Of a stretch of DNA of 64,000 bases, positions 48,543 through 57,327 are shown piece by piece. Made by a program: the position numbers and the translations under genes. Numbering within the stretch: the first letter of the stretch is position 1; every line of letters begins with the position of its first letter. Source of the DNA: Denitratimonas yunnanensis (SeqCode) (lineage in GTDB: Bacteria; Pseudomonadota; Gammaproteobacteria; Xanthomonadales; Xanthomonadaceae); NCBI GenBank assembly GCA_026410415.1, contig JAPMLR010000008.1, forward strand, positions 34,503-98,502. The letters are read 5' to 3'. The notes beneath the pieces are model-generated. The model ran no database searches. It was not told where the DNA came from and saw only the letters and a list, made by a program, of their open reading frames with translations.

Positions 48543-49355
48543 ATGACTCAACTCCACGCCAAGAAGCAACTCGGCCAGCACTTCCTGCACGACGCCGGCA
48601 TCATCGAAAAGATCGTCCGCGCCATCGACCCGAAGCCCGGCGACCGCCTCGTCGAGATCGGCCCGGGACAAGGCGCGCTGACGGTTCCGCTGCTGCGACG
48701 CATACTCGCCGTCGCCGGCGATGCCACTCCCTCGCCGGCATTGAGCGTGATCGAGTTCGACCGCGACTTGATCGCAGGACTGGAGCACATCGGCAACACC
48801 ATCGCACCGCTGCGCATCGTGCATGCCGACGTACTCACCGTCGATCTGACCGAACTCGCCGGCCCTGCGCCCATTCGCCTGGTCGGCAACCTGCCCTACA
48901 ACATCTCCTCGCCGATTCTGTTCCATGCACTGGAACACGCCGGCGTCATCACCGACATGCACTTCATGCTGCAAAAAGAAGTCGTGGATCGCATGGCCGC
49001 CGAACCGGGCAGCAAGGTTTACGGCCGCCTTTCCGTGATGCTTCAGGCCTATGCCAACGTGCAATCGCTGTTCCTCGTGCCACCCGGCGCATTCCGGCCA
49101 CCACCGAAGGTCGACTCGGCCGTGGTCCGGCTGCTGCCACGCCCCGCGGCACGGATCGGCATCCGCGACACCGCGTGTTTCGCACGCCTCGTCAAGGCTG
49201 CGTTCGGCCAGCGTCGCAAGACCCTGCGCAATGCGCTGCAAGACGTATGCACGCCGGAGCAAATGGAGGCAGCCGGCATCGACCCATCCGATCGTGCCGA
49301 GCGCATCGATGTGGCGCGCTTCATCGCGCTGGCCAATATCGTGTCGCCGAGTTGA
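48543..49355 (+). CDS. rsmA: RsmA/KsgA, 16S rRNA dimethyladenosine transferase
   Basis: Dimethylates A1518 and A1519 of 16S rRNA during 30S biogenesis. The 270-residue product begins KKQLGQHFLHDAGIIEKIV and has the SAM site VEIGPGQGALT, the catalytic NLPYNISSPILF motif, MLQKEVVDRM and the C-terminal FRPPPKVDSAVVRL and FGQRRKTLRNAL blocks. An insertion near residues 57-70 (LAVAGDATPSPAL) lengthens the SAM loop. ATG 48543 is chosen for its family N-terminus; upstream in-frame codons lie within pdxA. Confidence 0.97.
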   Translation: MTQLHAKKQLGQHFLHDAGIIEKIVRAIDPKPGDRLVEIGPGQGALTVPLLRRILAVAGDATPSPALSVIEFDRDLIAGLEHIGNTIAPLRIVHADVLTVDLTELAGPAPIRLVGNLPYNISSPILFHALEHAGVITDMHFMLQKEVVDRMAAEPGSKVYGRLSVMLQAYANVQSLFLVPPGAFRPPPKVDSAVVRLLPRPAARIGIRDTACFARLVKAAFGQRRKTLRNALQDVCTPEQMEAAGIDPSDRAERIDVARFIALANIVSPS

Positions 49356-49401
49356 GCTGCGGCGGTTTGTTCGCAGAGCATCCCTTTGTAAACTCCCCGG
49401 C

Positions 49402-49785
49402 ATGAAACAACAGCCTTCCCCCGCCATCGAAATCCAGATCCGCACGCGCTATCTGAGCGAACAGTCTGCTCCGGACGACAACCGCTACGTGTTTTCCTAC
49501 ACCGTCCGCCTCAAGAATCTCGGCGCGGAGCCGGCGCAACTCCTGGCCCGCCACTGGATCATCACCGATGCCAACGGCAAGGTGGAAGAAGTGCGTGGCG
49601 ACGGCGTGATCGGGGAACAACCCAGACTGCGGCCCGGCGAGGACTTCGAATACACCTCCGGTGCCGTACTGGAGACCGTCGTCGGCACGATGCGTGGCAA
49701 CTACCTCTGGCTGACCGACGATGGCGCCCAGTTCGAGTCGCCGATCCCCGAGTTCACCCTGTCGATTCCGCGAACTTTGCACTGA
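49402..49785 (+). CDS. apaG: ApaG, DUF525 protein
   Basis: Small beta-sandwich protein of 127 residues. Family motifs are RYVFSYTVRLKNLG, HWIITDANGKVEEVRGDGVI with the GxGxxG-like turn GDGVIGEQP, FEYTSGAVLETVVGTMRGNY, and FTLSIPRTLH at the end. Its role is unsettled; ApaG has been linked to divalent cation effects and resembles an F-box-associated fold. The stop shares a base with the apaH start. Confidence 0.96.
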   Translation: MKQQPSPAIEIQIRTRYLSEQSAPDDNRYVFSYTVRLKNLGAEPAQLLARHWIITDANGKVEEVRGDGVIGEQPRLRPGEDFEYTSGAVLETVVGTMRGNYLWLTDDGAQFESPIPEFTLSIPRTLH

Positions 49786-50636
49786 TGACCACCTGGGCCA
49801 TCGGCGATCTTCAAGGCTGCCACGACGCTACTTGCCGCTTGCTCGACGCGATCCGGTTCGACCCGGCGCAGGATCATCTGTGGTTCTGCGGCGATCTGGT
49901 CAACCGTGGCGGCCAATCACTGCAGACCTTGCGACTGGTGAAATCGCTCCACGTCCACAGCGAAGTGGTGCTCGGCAACCACGACCTTTCGCTACTGGCG
50001 ATTTCGCTGCGACGCGAGGCGGACCAGGCCCGGGTCAATCCCGATCTGCGTGACGTCCTGTTTGCGCCCGATCGCGACGAGCTGCTCGAGTGGCTGCGCC
50101 AGCGCCCCCTGATCCATGTGGACCGCAAACTCGGCTGGGCCATGGTGCATGCCGGACTCGCGCCACGCTGGAACATCGCGCAAGCCGAAAGACACGCAGC
50201 GGAAGTCCATCAGCGCCTGCACGGCAAACAATACGCCAAGTTGCTCGGCGCGATGTACGGCAACACGCCGGACACATTCCATCCACGCCTGAACGGCCTG
50301 GACCGCATGCGCGCGATCATCAACGTCTTCACCCGACTGCGCTACTGTTCGCCGCGCGGCACGATCGCCTTCGACGAAAAAGGCCCGCCCGGCACCCAGA
50401 AGCCCGGGATTCATCCCTGGTTTTCGGTTCCCAACCAGGTTGCCCGCGAAACCCGGATCGTGTTCGGCCACTGGTCCACGCTGGGTCTGTGCATTGCCAA
50501 CGGCGCCTACGGCATCGACACCGGTTGCGTCTGGGGAGGCAAACTCACTGCCCTGGCGCTGGATGACGAGACGCCCCGCTTCGTGCAAGTACCGGGCCGC
50601 GACGGCCCGCCCCCCATCGTTCGCTGCCGCAGCTAG
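49785..50636 (+). CDS. apaH: ApaH, diadenosine tetraphosphatase
   Basis: Symmetrical Ap4A hydrolase that also removes Np4 caps from RNA. The 283-residue product shows the metallophosphatase motifs IGDLQGCHDA, CGDLVNRGGQS, LGNHDLSLLA and the C-terminal FGHWSTLGL and DTGCVWGGKLTAL. It is the last gene of the lptD-surA-pdxA-rsmA-apaGH run; a bidirectional terminator follows 28 nt after the stop. Confidence 0.97.
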   Translation: MTTWAIGDLQGCHDATCRLLDAIRFDPAQDHLWFCGDLVNRGGQSLQTLRLVKSLHVHSEVVLGNHDLSLLAISLRREADQARVNPDLRDVLFAPDRDELLEWLRQRPLIHVDRKLGWAMVHAGLAPRWNIAQAERHAAEVHQRLHGKQYAKLLGAMYGNTPDTFHPRLNGLDRMRAIINVFTRLRYCSPRGTIAFDEKGPPGTQKPGIHPWFSVPNQVARETRIVFGHWSTLGLCIANGAYGIDTGCVWGGKLTALALDDETPRFVQVPGRDGPPPIVRCRS

Positions 50637-50663
50637 CGCCGGAATCGAAGCGAGCAAAAACAA

Positions 50664-50697
50664 AACGGCGACACGTACTTCCGTCCGTGTCGCCGTT
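50664..50697. terminator. Bidirectional terminator between apaH and tRNA-Pro
   Basis: AACGGCGACACG (50664-50675) pairs with CGTGTCGCCGTT (50686-50697), a 12-bp perfect stem with a 10-nt loop. The minus-strand transcript continues into TTGTTTTTGC, a good U-tract for ending the tRNA-Pro transcript. The plus-strand side has GTTTGATT, weaker but plausible for apaH. Confidence 0.8.
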
Positions 50698-50704
50698 GTT
50701 TGAT

Positions 50705-50781
50705 TGGTCGGGGTAGCCGGATTTGAACCGACGACCACTTGTCCCCCAGACAAGTGCGCTACCAGGCTGCGCTATACCCCG
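50705..50781 (-). tRNA. tRNA-Pro (anticodon GGG)
   Basis: Full cloverleaf on the minus strand: acceptor CGGGGTA pairing with TACCCCG, D-arm GCGCAGCCTGGTAGCGC, anticodon stem CTTGT/ACAAG with loop CTGGGGG (anticodon GGG at its centre, reading CCC and CCU), and T-arm with GGTTCAAATCC. The discriminator is A and CCA is encoded (50707-50705). It lies downstream of the pheST-ihfA-MerR genes on the same strand, the order seen in many gammaproteobacteria. Confidence 0.97.
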
Positions 50782-50869
50782 AAGGATGTCCTGCATGCCC
50801 GCCGAAGGCCTCGGCGAGCTGCGCATCATAGCAGAAAGGCGCTTATTCGTGCTATCGGCGTCGGAACAG

Positions 50870-51226
50870 TCAGCGCCGCAAGAGTTGCAGCACTTCCTCC
50901 AGCTCCATACGCACCTGGCGAACGATCTGGGTGGAAATGGTGGCCTCGGCCTTGCCCTGCTCACCCTCCAGGCGTTGCCGTGCGCCGGTGATCGTGAATC
51001 CCTGATCGTAGAGAAGCGAACGGATCTGGCGGATGGTCAACACGTCGTGGCGCTGGTAATAGCGCCGATTGCCGCGTCGCTTGACTGGCTTGAGGTTGGG
51101 AAACTCGGTTTCCCAATAGCGAAGAACATGCGGCTTCACGTCGCACAGTTCGCTCACCTCACCAATGGTGAAGTAGCGCTTGGCCGGGATCGGCGGAAGC
51201 TCGCGATTACTTCCGGGGTCCAGCAT
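50870..51226 (-). CDS. MerR-family transcriptional regulator
   Basis: Protein of 118 residues with a MerR-type winged helix: [20 protein letters not shown], then [20 protein letters not shown], followed by a dimerisation coiled coil ([20 protein letters not shown]). No metal-binding cysteines follow the coiled coil, so it is not a classic metal sensor. MerR proteins at this place after ihfA are common in gammaproteobacteria, with no defined ligand. It overlaps the end of ihfA by 20 nt. Confidence 0.92.
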   Translation of the reverse strand: MLDPGSNRELPPIPAKRYFTIGEVSELCDVKPHVLRYWETEFPNLKPVKRRGNRRYYQRHDVLTIRQIRSLLYDQGFTITGARQRLEGEQGKAEATISTQIVRQVRMELEEVLQLLRR

Positions 51227-51506
51227 ACGCTTCCACCCGCTCCTTCAGTTTCTGACCCGGCCGGAATGTCACCACGGTACGTGCGGAGATCGGAATTTCC
51301 TCGCCGGTCTTGGGATTGCGGCCAGGACGCTGGTTCTTCCGACGCAGATCGAAGTTGCCGAAACCCGACAGCTTCACCTGCCGCCCACCTTCCAGCGCCT
51401 CCCTCAATGTATCGAAGAAGGCATCCACGAATTCCTTGGCCTCACGCTTGTTGAGACCCACGTCTTCGAACAGTCGCTCGGCCATATCGGCCTTGGTCAA
51501 CGCCAT
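51207..51506 (-). CDS. ihfA: IhfA, integration host factor alpha
   Basis: DNA-bending nucleoid protein of 99 residues. Diagnostic blocks are [40 protein letters not shown], the DNA-intercalating arm [20 protein letters not shown] and [16 protein letters not shown]. The ATG at 51506 has AGGGGG about 6 nt upstream and shares a base with the pheT stop, the classical pheT-ihfA junction. The C-terminus overlaps the MerR gene. Confidence 0.97.
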   Translation of the reverse strand: MALTKADMAERLFEDVGLNKREAKEFVDAFFDTLREALEGGRQVKLSGFGNFDLRRKNQRPGRNPKTGEEIPISARTVVTFRPGQKLKERVEAYAGPRK

Positions 51507-53887
51507 CACATCCCCCTGAGCACCGCACCACAATCCCGCGCCAGACCATCCAACGCGGCCGCTACAGCCTGCTCGATATCCTGTTCTTCAAGCGTGCGCG
51601 AATCATCCTGAAAAATCAAGCCCATAGCGACACTCTTGAAACCGGTTTCCATGCCCTTGCCCTGATACACATCAAAGGGCAAGACGCGCCGCAACACCCC
51701 TCCAAGCGACGCGACAAGACTGGATTCAATGGCATCCCAAGCCACCGTTTCAGCGACGATCACGGCAAGGTCACGTCGCACGGACGGGAATCGCGACAAC
51801 TCCCCGGCATCTGGAACGCTGCGCCGCGACAGAAGCGCCACGTCCAACTCGAACGCAACCACCTCCTGATCCAGATCGAGCGCATGCAACAGCGCAGGGT
51901 GGAGGTGGCCAATGTGGCCCAGGACCATACCGTCGCGCTCCAATCGCGCACTGCGTCCCGGGTGCAGCCACGCGACCTCGGCCGCTGCGAAGCGAACTGG
52001 CCCGCCTCCGACGGTCAGCGCCGACAGCGAGTCCAGATCGCCACGAACGTCGAAGAAGTCCACTTCCCGCGTACGTTCGGACCACTGCTCCGCACGAGCC
52101 GGTCCACAGGCCACAGCCGCCAGATGCAATCGTTCGACTGGCCCATCCTCGCCAGAATGGAACACACGCCCGGCCTCGAACAATCGAACTCGGGACTGCT
52201 GCCGCGCCAGATTGCGGCGCAGCGCCTCGACCAGCCCCGGCAGCAACGCGGTGCGCATCACGCCCAGCTCGGCCGAGAGCGGATTGGTCAGTGCCACGGC
52301 ATCGGCATCGGCACCCCATGTCTTGAGCACGGCAGCGTCAAGGAAGGCGTAGTTGATCGCCTCGAAGTAGTCGCGCGCCGCCAGTTGCGTGGTGAAGGCT
52401 GTCAGCGGCACCTGTGTTTCCGGCAACGGCGCAAGCTGGATCTGACCCGTCGGCGCATGCAGCGGCACGCGGTCATACCCGTGGATGCGTGCGACTTCCT
52501 CGATCAGGTCTTCTTCGATGGCGATGTCGAAGCGGCGCGACGGCGGCACGACCAGCCAGCCATCGGCGTCGGCTGAAACGCCCATGCCGAGCGCGCGCAG
52601 AATGCGCTCGACTTCCTCACCTGGTACCTCCATGCCGAGCACGCGCGTCAGTCGCGCAGCGCGCAAACGCACCGGCGGACTGGCAACGAAACGCTGCGCA
52701 TCCACCGCCTCGACGACCGGCCCGGGCTCACCGCCACCGATGGCAAGCACCAACACCGTGGCGCGCTCCAGCGCGTGACGTGGCAACTCGGGATCGACGC
52801 CGCGCTCGAAGCGTTGCGAGGAATCGGTATGCAATCCGAGCGTGCGCGAGCGGCCGATGATGGCCTCGGGCGCGAAGAATGCACTTTCGAGGAACACATC
52901 TACCGTCGCATCGGTGGCGCGCGAGTCGAAGCCGCCCATCACGCCTGCCACGGCCAGCGCACGGGATTGGTCAGCGATCACGAGGAAGTTCGGATCAAGC
53001 GTGACCTCGCGCTCGTCCAGCAACACCAGGCGTTCGCCATCGCGTGCGCGGCGCACATGAATCGCGCCCTTCAGCGTGGCCAGGTCGAACGCATGCATCG
53101 GCTGACCGAGTTCAAGCATCACGTAGTTGGTGATGTCCACCAACAGGCTGATCGGACGCAGTCCGGCGCGCTGCAAGCGCTGGCGCAGCCACAACGGCGA
53201 GGCGGCGACGGGATTCACGCCACGGATCACCCGGCCGCAATAGCGCGGGCAATCTGCGGGCGCATCCAGCACTACCTGCACGACGTCGTCGACACGTGCC
53301 GGCACCGCAGCAATTTCGAAGGCGTTGACGCTGCTGCCCAGTGCCGCTGCCACGTCGTAGGCCACGCCTCGGACGGAAAAACAATCGGCCCGGTTCGGGG
53401 TCAGCTTGAGCTCGAAACTGGCATCCGGCAAACCCAGATAGTCGGCCACCGGCACGCCCACCGGTGCGTCTTCGGGCAACTCCAGCAGGCCGGAGGCATC
53501 GGCGTCGATGCCCAATTCCTTGGCCGAACACAGCATCCCGAACGACTCCACGCCGCGCAGTTTGGCCGCCTTGATGGCCAAGCCACCGGGCAACTCCGCG
53601 CCAACCGTGGCCAGCGGCGCCTTCAGTCCTTCACGTGCGTTCGGCGCACCGCAGACGATCTGCACCGTCTGCTGGCCACCAATCGACACCTGACACAGGC
53701 GCAGGCGATCGGCTTCAGGATGCTTTTCGCACGATACGATCTGCGCCACCACCACGCCGGGCAGTGCCGCACCGATGTTTTCGACGCCTTCCACTTCGAG
53801 GCCGATGGCCGTGAGCGTGGCAGCCAGCGTGTCGCGGTCGGCATCGACGGCGACGTGTTCGCGCAACCAGGATTCAGGGAATTTCAT
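51506..53887 (-). CDS. pheT: PheT, phenylalanyl-tRNA synthetase beta subunit
   Basis: Beta subunit of the (alpha-beta)2 synthetase, 793 residues. Domain order: N-terminal tRNA-binding EMAP-like domain (about 40-150, [20 protein letters not shown]), B3/B4 editing domain (about 210-390), B5 DNA-binding-like domain (about 400-470, [20 protein letters not shown]), the catalytic-like core, and the C-terminal FDX-ACB anticodon domain (about 700-793, [12 protein letters not shown]). Complete, and followed by ihfA. Confidence 0.97.
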   Translation of the reverse strand: MKFPESWLREHVAVDADRDTLAATLTAIGLEVEGVENIGAALPGVVVAQIVSCEKHPEADRLRLCQVSIGGQQTVQIVCGAPNAREGLKAPLATVGAELPGGLAIKAAKLRGVESFGMLCSAKELGIDADASGLLELPEDAPVGVPVADYLGLPDASFELKLTPNRADCFSVRGVAYDVAAALGSSVNAFEIAAVPARVDDVVQVVLDAPADCPRYCGRVIRGVNPVAASPLWLRQRLQRAGLRPISLLVDITNYVMLELGQPMHAFDLATLKGAIHVRRARDGERLVLLDEREVTLDPNFLVIADQSRALAVAGVMGGFDSRATDATVDVFLESAFFAPEAIIGRSRTLGLHTDSSQRFERGVDPELPRHALERATVLVLAIGGGEPGPVVEAVDAQRFVASPPVRLRAARLTRVLGMEVPGEEVERILRALGMGVSADADGWLVVPPSRRFDIAIEEDLIEEVARIHGYDRVPLHAPTGQIQLAPLPETQVPLTAFTTQLAARDYFEAINYAFLDAAVLKTWGADADAVALTNPLSAELGVMRTALLPGLVEALRRNLARQQSRVRLFEAGRVFHSGEDGPVERLHLAAVACGPARAEQWSERTREVDFFDVRGDLDSLSALTVGGGPVRFAAAEVAWLHPGRSARLERDGMVLGHIGHLHPALLHALDLDQEVVAFELDVALLSRRSVPDAGELSRFPSVRRDLAVIVAETVAWDAIESSLVASLGGVLRRVLPFDVYQGKGMETGFKSVAMGLIFQDDSRTLEEQDIEQAVAAALDGLARDCGAVLRGM

Positions 53888-53951
53888 GGGAATCTTCCGA
53901 TGGGCATGTCATCAGCGCACCTGAAAAAACAGGGCCGCCGACTGAAAACAC

Positions 53952-55091
<1,140 letters not shown>

Positions 55092-55451
55092 TTACGCTGC
55101 GAGCGCAGCCTTGGCCTTCTGCGCAATCACACCGAACGCGGCAATGTCGTGCACCGCGATGTCGGCCAGCACCTTGCGATCCAGCGTGATCTCGGCCTTC
55201 TTCAGGCCATTCATCAGGCGGCTGTAGGACAGACCGAACTGACGCGCTGCCGCATTGATGCGGACGATCCACAAGGCGCGGAACTGACGCTTGCGCTGCT
55301 TGCGGCCGATGTAGGCGTACTGGCCAGCCTTGATGACGGCCTGGTTGGCAACGCGATAGACCTTGCGACGGGCGTTGTAATAGCCCTTGGCGCGCGACAG
55401 CACCTTGTTGTGACGACGACGCGCGATGACTCCACGTTTGACTCGTGCCAT
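55092..55451 (-). CDS. rplT: Ribosomal protein bL20
   Basis: 50S assembly protein of 119 residues that binds 23S rRNA domain II. Standard L20 sequence: [57 protein letters not shown] and [20 protein letters not shown]. The rich basic N-terminal extension is intact. It lies 13 nt after rpmI. In other bacteria L20 represses its own operon by binding the leader RNA; a structured leader is present here. Confidence 0.98.
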   Translation of the reverse strand: MARVKRGVIARRRHNKVLSRAKGYYNARRKVYRVANQAVIKAGQYAYIGRKQRKRQFRALWIVRINAAARQFGLSYSRLMNGLKKAEITLDRKVLADIAVHDIAAFGVIAQKAKAALAA

Positions 55452-55464
55452 GGCTCAGGTCTCC

Positions 55465-55662
55465 TCAGAGGTAAGGAAGCATGCGCTGGACGCGACCTGC
55501 GTCCTCGGCACGAACGTGGTTGGGGCCGCGAAGGTTGCGCTTACGCTTGGTGGCCTTCTTGGTCAGGATGTGGCTCTTGAAGGCGTGGCCGCACTTGAAC
55601 TTGCCGGAAGCAGTCTTCCGGAAGCGCTTGGCCGCCGCCCGATTGGTCTTGATCTTGGGCAT
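55465..55662 (-). CDS. rpmI: Ribosomal protein bL35
   Basis: Small basic 50S protein of 65 residues: [40 protein letters not shown] and [25 protein letters not shown] lies 8 nt before the ATG. Normally infC precedes rpmI in the same operon, but no infC is found upstream here: the region to 56063 is non-coding, and a divergent LuxR gene follows. The gene therefore starts its own transcription unit. Confidence 0.97.
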   Translation of the reverse strand: MPKIKTNRAAAKRFRKTASGKFKCGHAFKSHILTKKATKRKRNLRGPNHVRAEDAGRVQRMLPYL

Positions 55663-55680
55663 GACGATGTTCCTTGAGGT

Positions 55681-55753
55681 GCGGCGGTAGTGCCGCCGCT
55701 GTTTATGTCACCGATGCGAGCGGCGGTTACCCGCACTTGCCTTCCTGCTCGCA
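55681..55753 (-). promoter_or_regulatory. Structured leader of rpmI-rplT
   Basis: Two stem-loops lie in the presumed 5' leader. TGCGAGC (55753-55747) pairs with GCTCGCA (55721-55715) and encloses a GCGG/CCGC hairpin; GCGGCGG (55699-55693) pairs with CCGCCGC (55687-55681) and ends 18 nt before the rpmI start codon. In E. coli and Bacillus the L20 protein controls rpmI-rplT through leader RNA structure, so this may be an L20-responsive leader. That role is inferred. Confidence 0.4.
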
Positions 55754-55790
55754 CCCGCTAATTCCCCGATCCTGACGGACCGGGCCGCAC

Positions 55791-55819
55791 AGTATAGCAA
55801 TCCATCGGCGTGATGCGAA
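55791..55819 (-). promoter_or_regulatory. Sigma-70-like promoter of rpmI-rplT-pheST
   Basis: On the minus strand TTCGCA (-35, 55819-55814) and TATACT (-10, 55796-55791) are separated by 17 bp, placing the start near 55784 and giving a leader of about 120 nt. It fits the absence of infC upstream, since the operon then needs its own promoter. Confidence 0.5.
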
Positions 55820-56063
55820 GGGCTCGGTCAGCGGACGTTCTGCACCCCACACATGGGGTAAGACTTTTCTGATACCGCCGCACCCTCCCGGCATGCGTAA
55901 ATGAATCCACCTCGCAAGGAATCGCCAATAAAAACCACAAGACAATGATTTCATTTGATTTATTCAACCTATCGAGCACCGAGCCGATACAGGGAAAGCG
56001 CATGCATCGAGAGCAGGTCGAGTCCAGTGTCGTGCATACCACCCTCGGCAGGAGCGTTCGGGC
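55820..56063. other. Upstream region of the LuxR-type gene
   Basis: Non-coding DNA between the rpmI promoter and the LuxR-type gene. It holds a small palindrome, CCCC-ACACAT-GGGG (55844-55857), and an AT-rich block near 55919-55970 that contrasts with the surrounding GC-rich DNA, probably the promoter or a regulator-binding region of the LuxR gene. AGGAG lies about 10 nt before its ATG. No infC or thrS sequence was recognised on either strand. Confidence 0.5.
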
Positions 56064-57275
56064 ATGACCACCGAGCGCCTCCGCCACGGCGAAGCCCCGA
56101 CCCTCCCCCACACGCCGGAGCTCGGGCTGTTCCGGCTCCTGACCGCACTGGACAGTGCCAGCGACGATGCCAGCGCGCTGCGCTTGGCGCTGGCGGCGAT
56201 CACCACCGTGGTTTCCTGCGAACAGGCCTTCTTCCATGTCTGGAATGATCGGGCCGGGCAATCGCACATCCAAGTCAGCGCGGCGACCGAACAAGCGTTC
56301 TTCGACGAGTACGTCACCCATTTCCGCACGATCGACCCACTCGCCACCGAGGCCGTGCAACTGCGCAGCATCCGGGAGAAACGCAGCGTGGCGTCGATCG
56401 ACATCCTCTCCTCCGAAGGATTGCAGCAAACGCCATTCCACCAGCGATTTCTTGCGCGTCACGGAGGCCTGACCCACGATCTGTGCCACTACGCTGCATT
56501 GGACGAGCACAATCGCACCTGCCTGAGATTGCTCCGTCGTGCCGATCAGGCGCCCTTTTCTCCCGACGAGCGCAGCCTGCTCGATCTGTACTGCAGCCAG
56601 ATCACCCTCACGCTTCGTCAGCGACACATGTTGCTGCAGGCCCGACATGAGCGCGATGCACTGCAGGCCAGCGTGGACCTGATGAACCAGCCGGTTTTCC
56701 TGTTCAACTCCCACGCCCGGGTGATCGCCTGCAACCGTGCCGCGACAACGCTGGCGCGGGAAGGCCGCCAGATTCGCCTGGCCGACGGCCAATTGTTGCC
56801 TGGGCGCCTCGTGGATCATGCCTCGTGGTTACCGCAAGCGCTCGAGCGGCTGCGCAATTCGGAATCCCGATCGCACCTTCAGGTTCTCCCGAGCCGAGGC
56901 AAGGGGCGATCTCCCTACTACGGCGTCCTGTCCTGGCTGGCTGGCGACAACAAGCCGCCTGGTCCGGCGGTGGCCCTGCTGACATTGATCGACATGCAGC
57001 AGTCCGCGCCACGCCATTCGACCGACGAACTCTGCCGTGCCTTTGCGTTCACCCGTGCCGAAGCGCGCATCGCCGATGCGCTGATCGCCGGCATGGATAC
57101 CGAGGAAATTTCCAACACCTTCCTGATACGTCGCGACACGGTGCGCAGCCACATCAAGCGCCTGCTCGCCAAGACCGGAACGCACGGCCACGCCGACCTG
57201 CAGAAACTGCTGTTGCGCATTTCACCCAACTTCACCACGCTGCAGCAGAAAAGCGTCAATGGCACTGCCAAATAG
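56064..57275 (+). CDS. LuxR-family transcriptional regulator with GAF/PAS-like sensor
   Basis: Regulator of 403 residues. The C-terminal LuxR/FixJ helix-turn-helix spans about 325-385 (AFTRAEARIADALIAGMDTE, EISNTFLIRRDTVRSHIKRL, LAKTGTHGHADLQKLLL). The N-terminal 180 residues look like a GAF-type or autoinducer-binding-like domain, and about 205-300 resemble a PAS fold (QPVFLFNSHARVIACNRAAT). No LuxI synthase or conserved acyl-homoserine-lactone pocket is evident, so the signal is unknown. It is convergent with the peptidase gene and divergent from rpmI. Confidence 0.85.
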   Translation: MTTERLRHGEAPTLPHTPELGLFRLLTALDSASDDASALRLALAAITTVVSCEQAFFHVWNDRAGQSHIQVSAATEQAFFDEYVTHFRTIDPLATEAVQLRSIREKRSVASIDILSSEGLQQTPFHQRFLARHGGLTHDLCHYAALDEHNRTCLRLLRRADQAPFSPDERSLLDLYCSQITLTLRQRHMLLQARHERDALQASVDLMNQPVFLFNSHARVIACNRAATTLAREGRQIRLADGQLLPGRLVDHASWLPQALERLRNSESRSHLQVLPSRGKGRSPYYGVLSWLAGDNKPPGPAVALLTLIDMQQSAPRHSTDELCRAFAFTRAEARIADALIAGMDTEEISNTFLIRRDTVRSHIKRLLAKTGTHGHADLQKLLLRISPNFTTLQQKSVNGTAK

Positions 57276-57281
57276 CCAGAT

Positions 57282-57320
57282 GACGGGGCGCCTCTCCCAC
57301 GCGTCGGGGAGAGGGCCGTC
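57282..57320. terminator. Bidirectional stem-loop between LuxR-type and S9 peptidase genes
   Basis: GACGG (57282-57286) pairs with CCGTC (57316-57320), and CCTCTCCC (57291-57298) pairs with GGGAGAGG (57307-57314), giving an interrupted 13-bp stem. It sits 7 nt after the LuxR-type gene stop and 8 nt beyond the convergent peptidase stop. No U-tract follows on either strand, so termination may be weak or Rho-assisted. Confidence 0.45.
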
Positions 57321-57327
57321 TCGCCAG

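Noticed and set aside
50870..51226. MerR protein considered as a metal-responsive regulator
   Set aside because: It ends after the coiled coil without the C-terminal cysteines of metal-sensing MerR proteins, and no metal-transport gene is adjacent.
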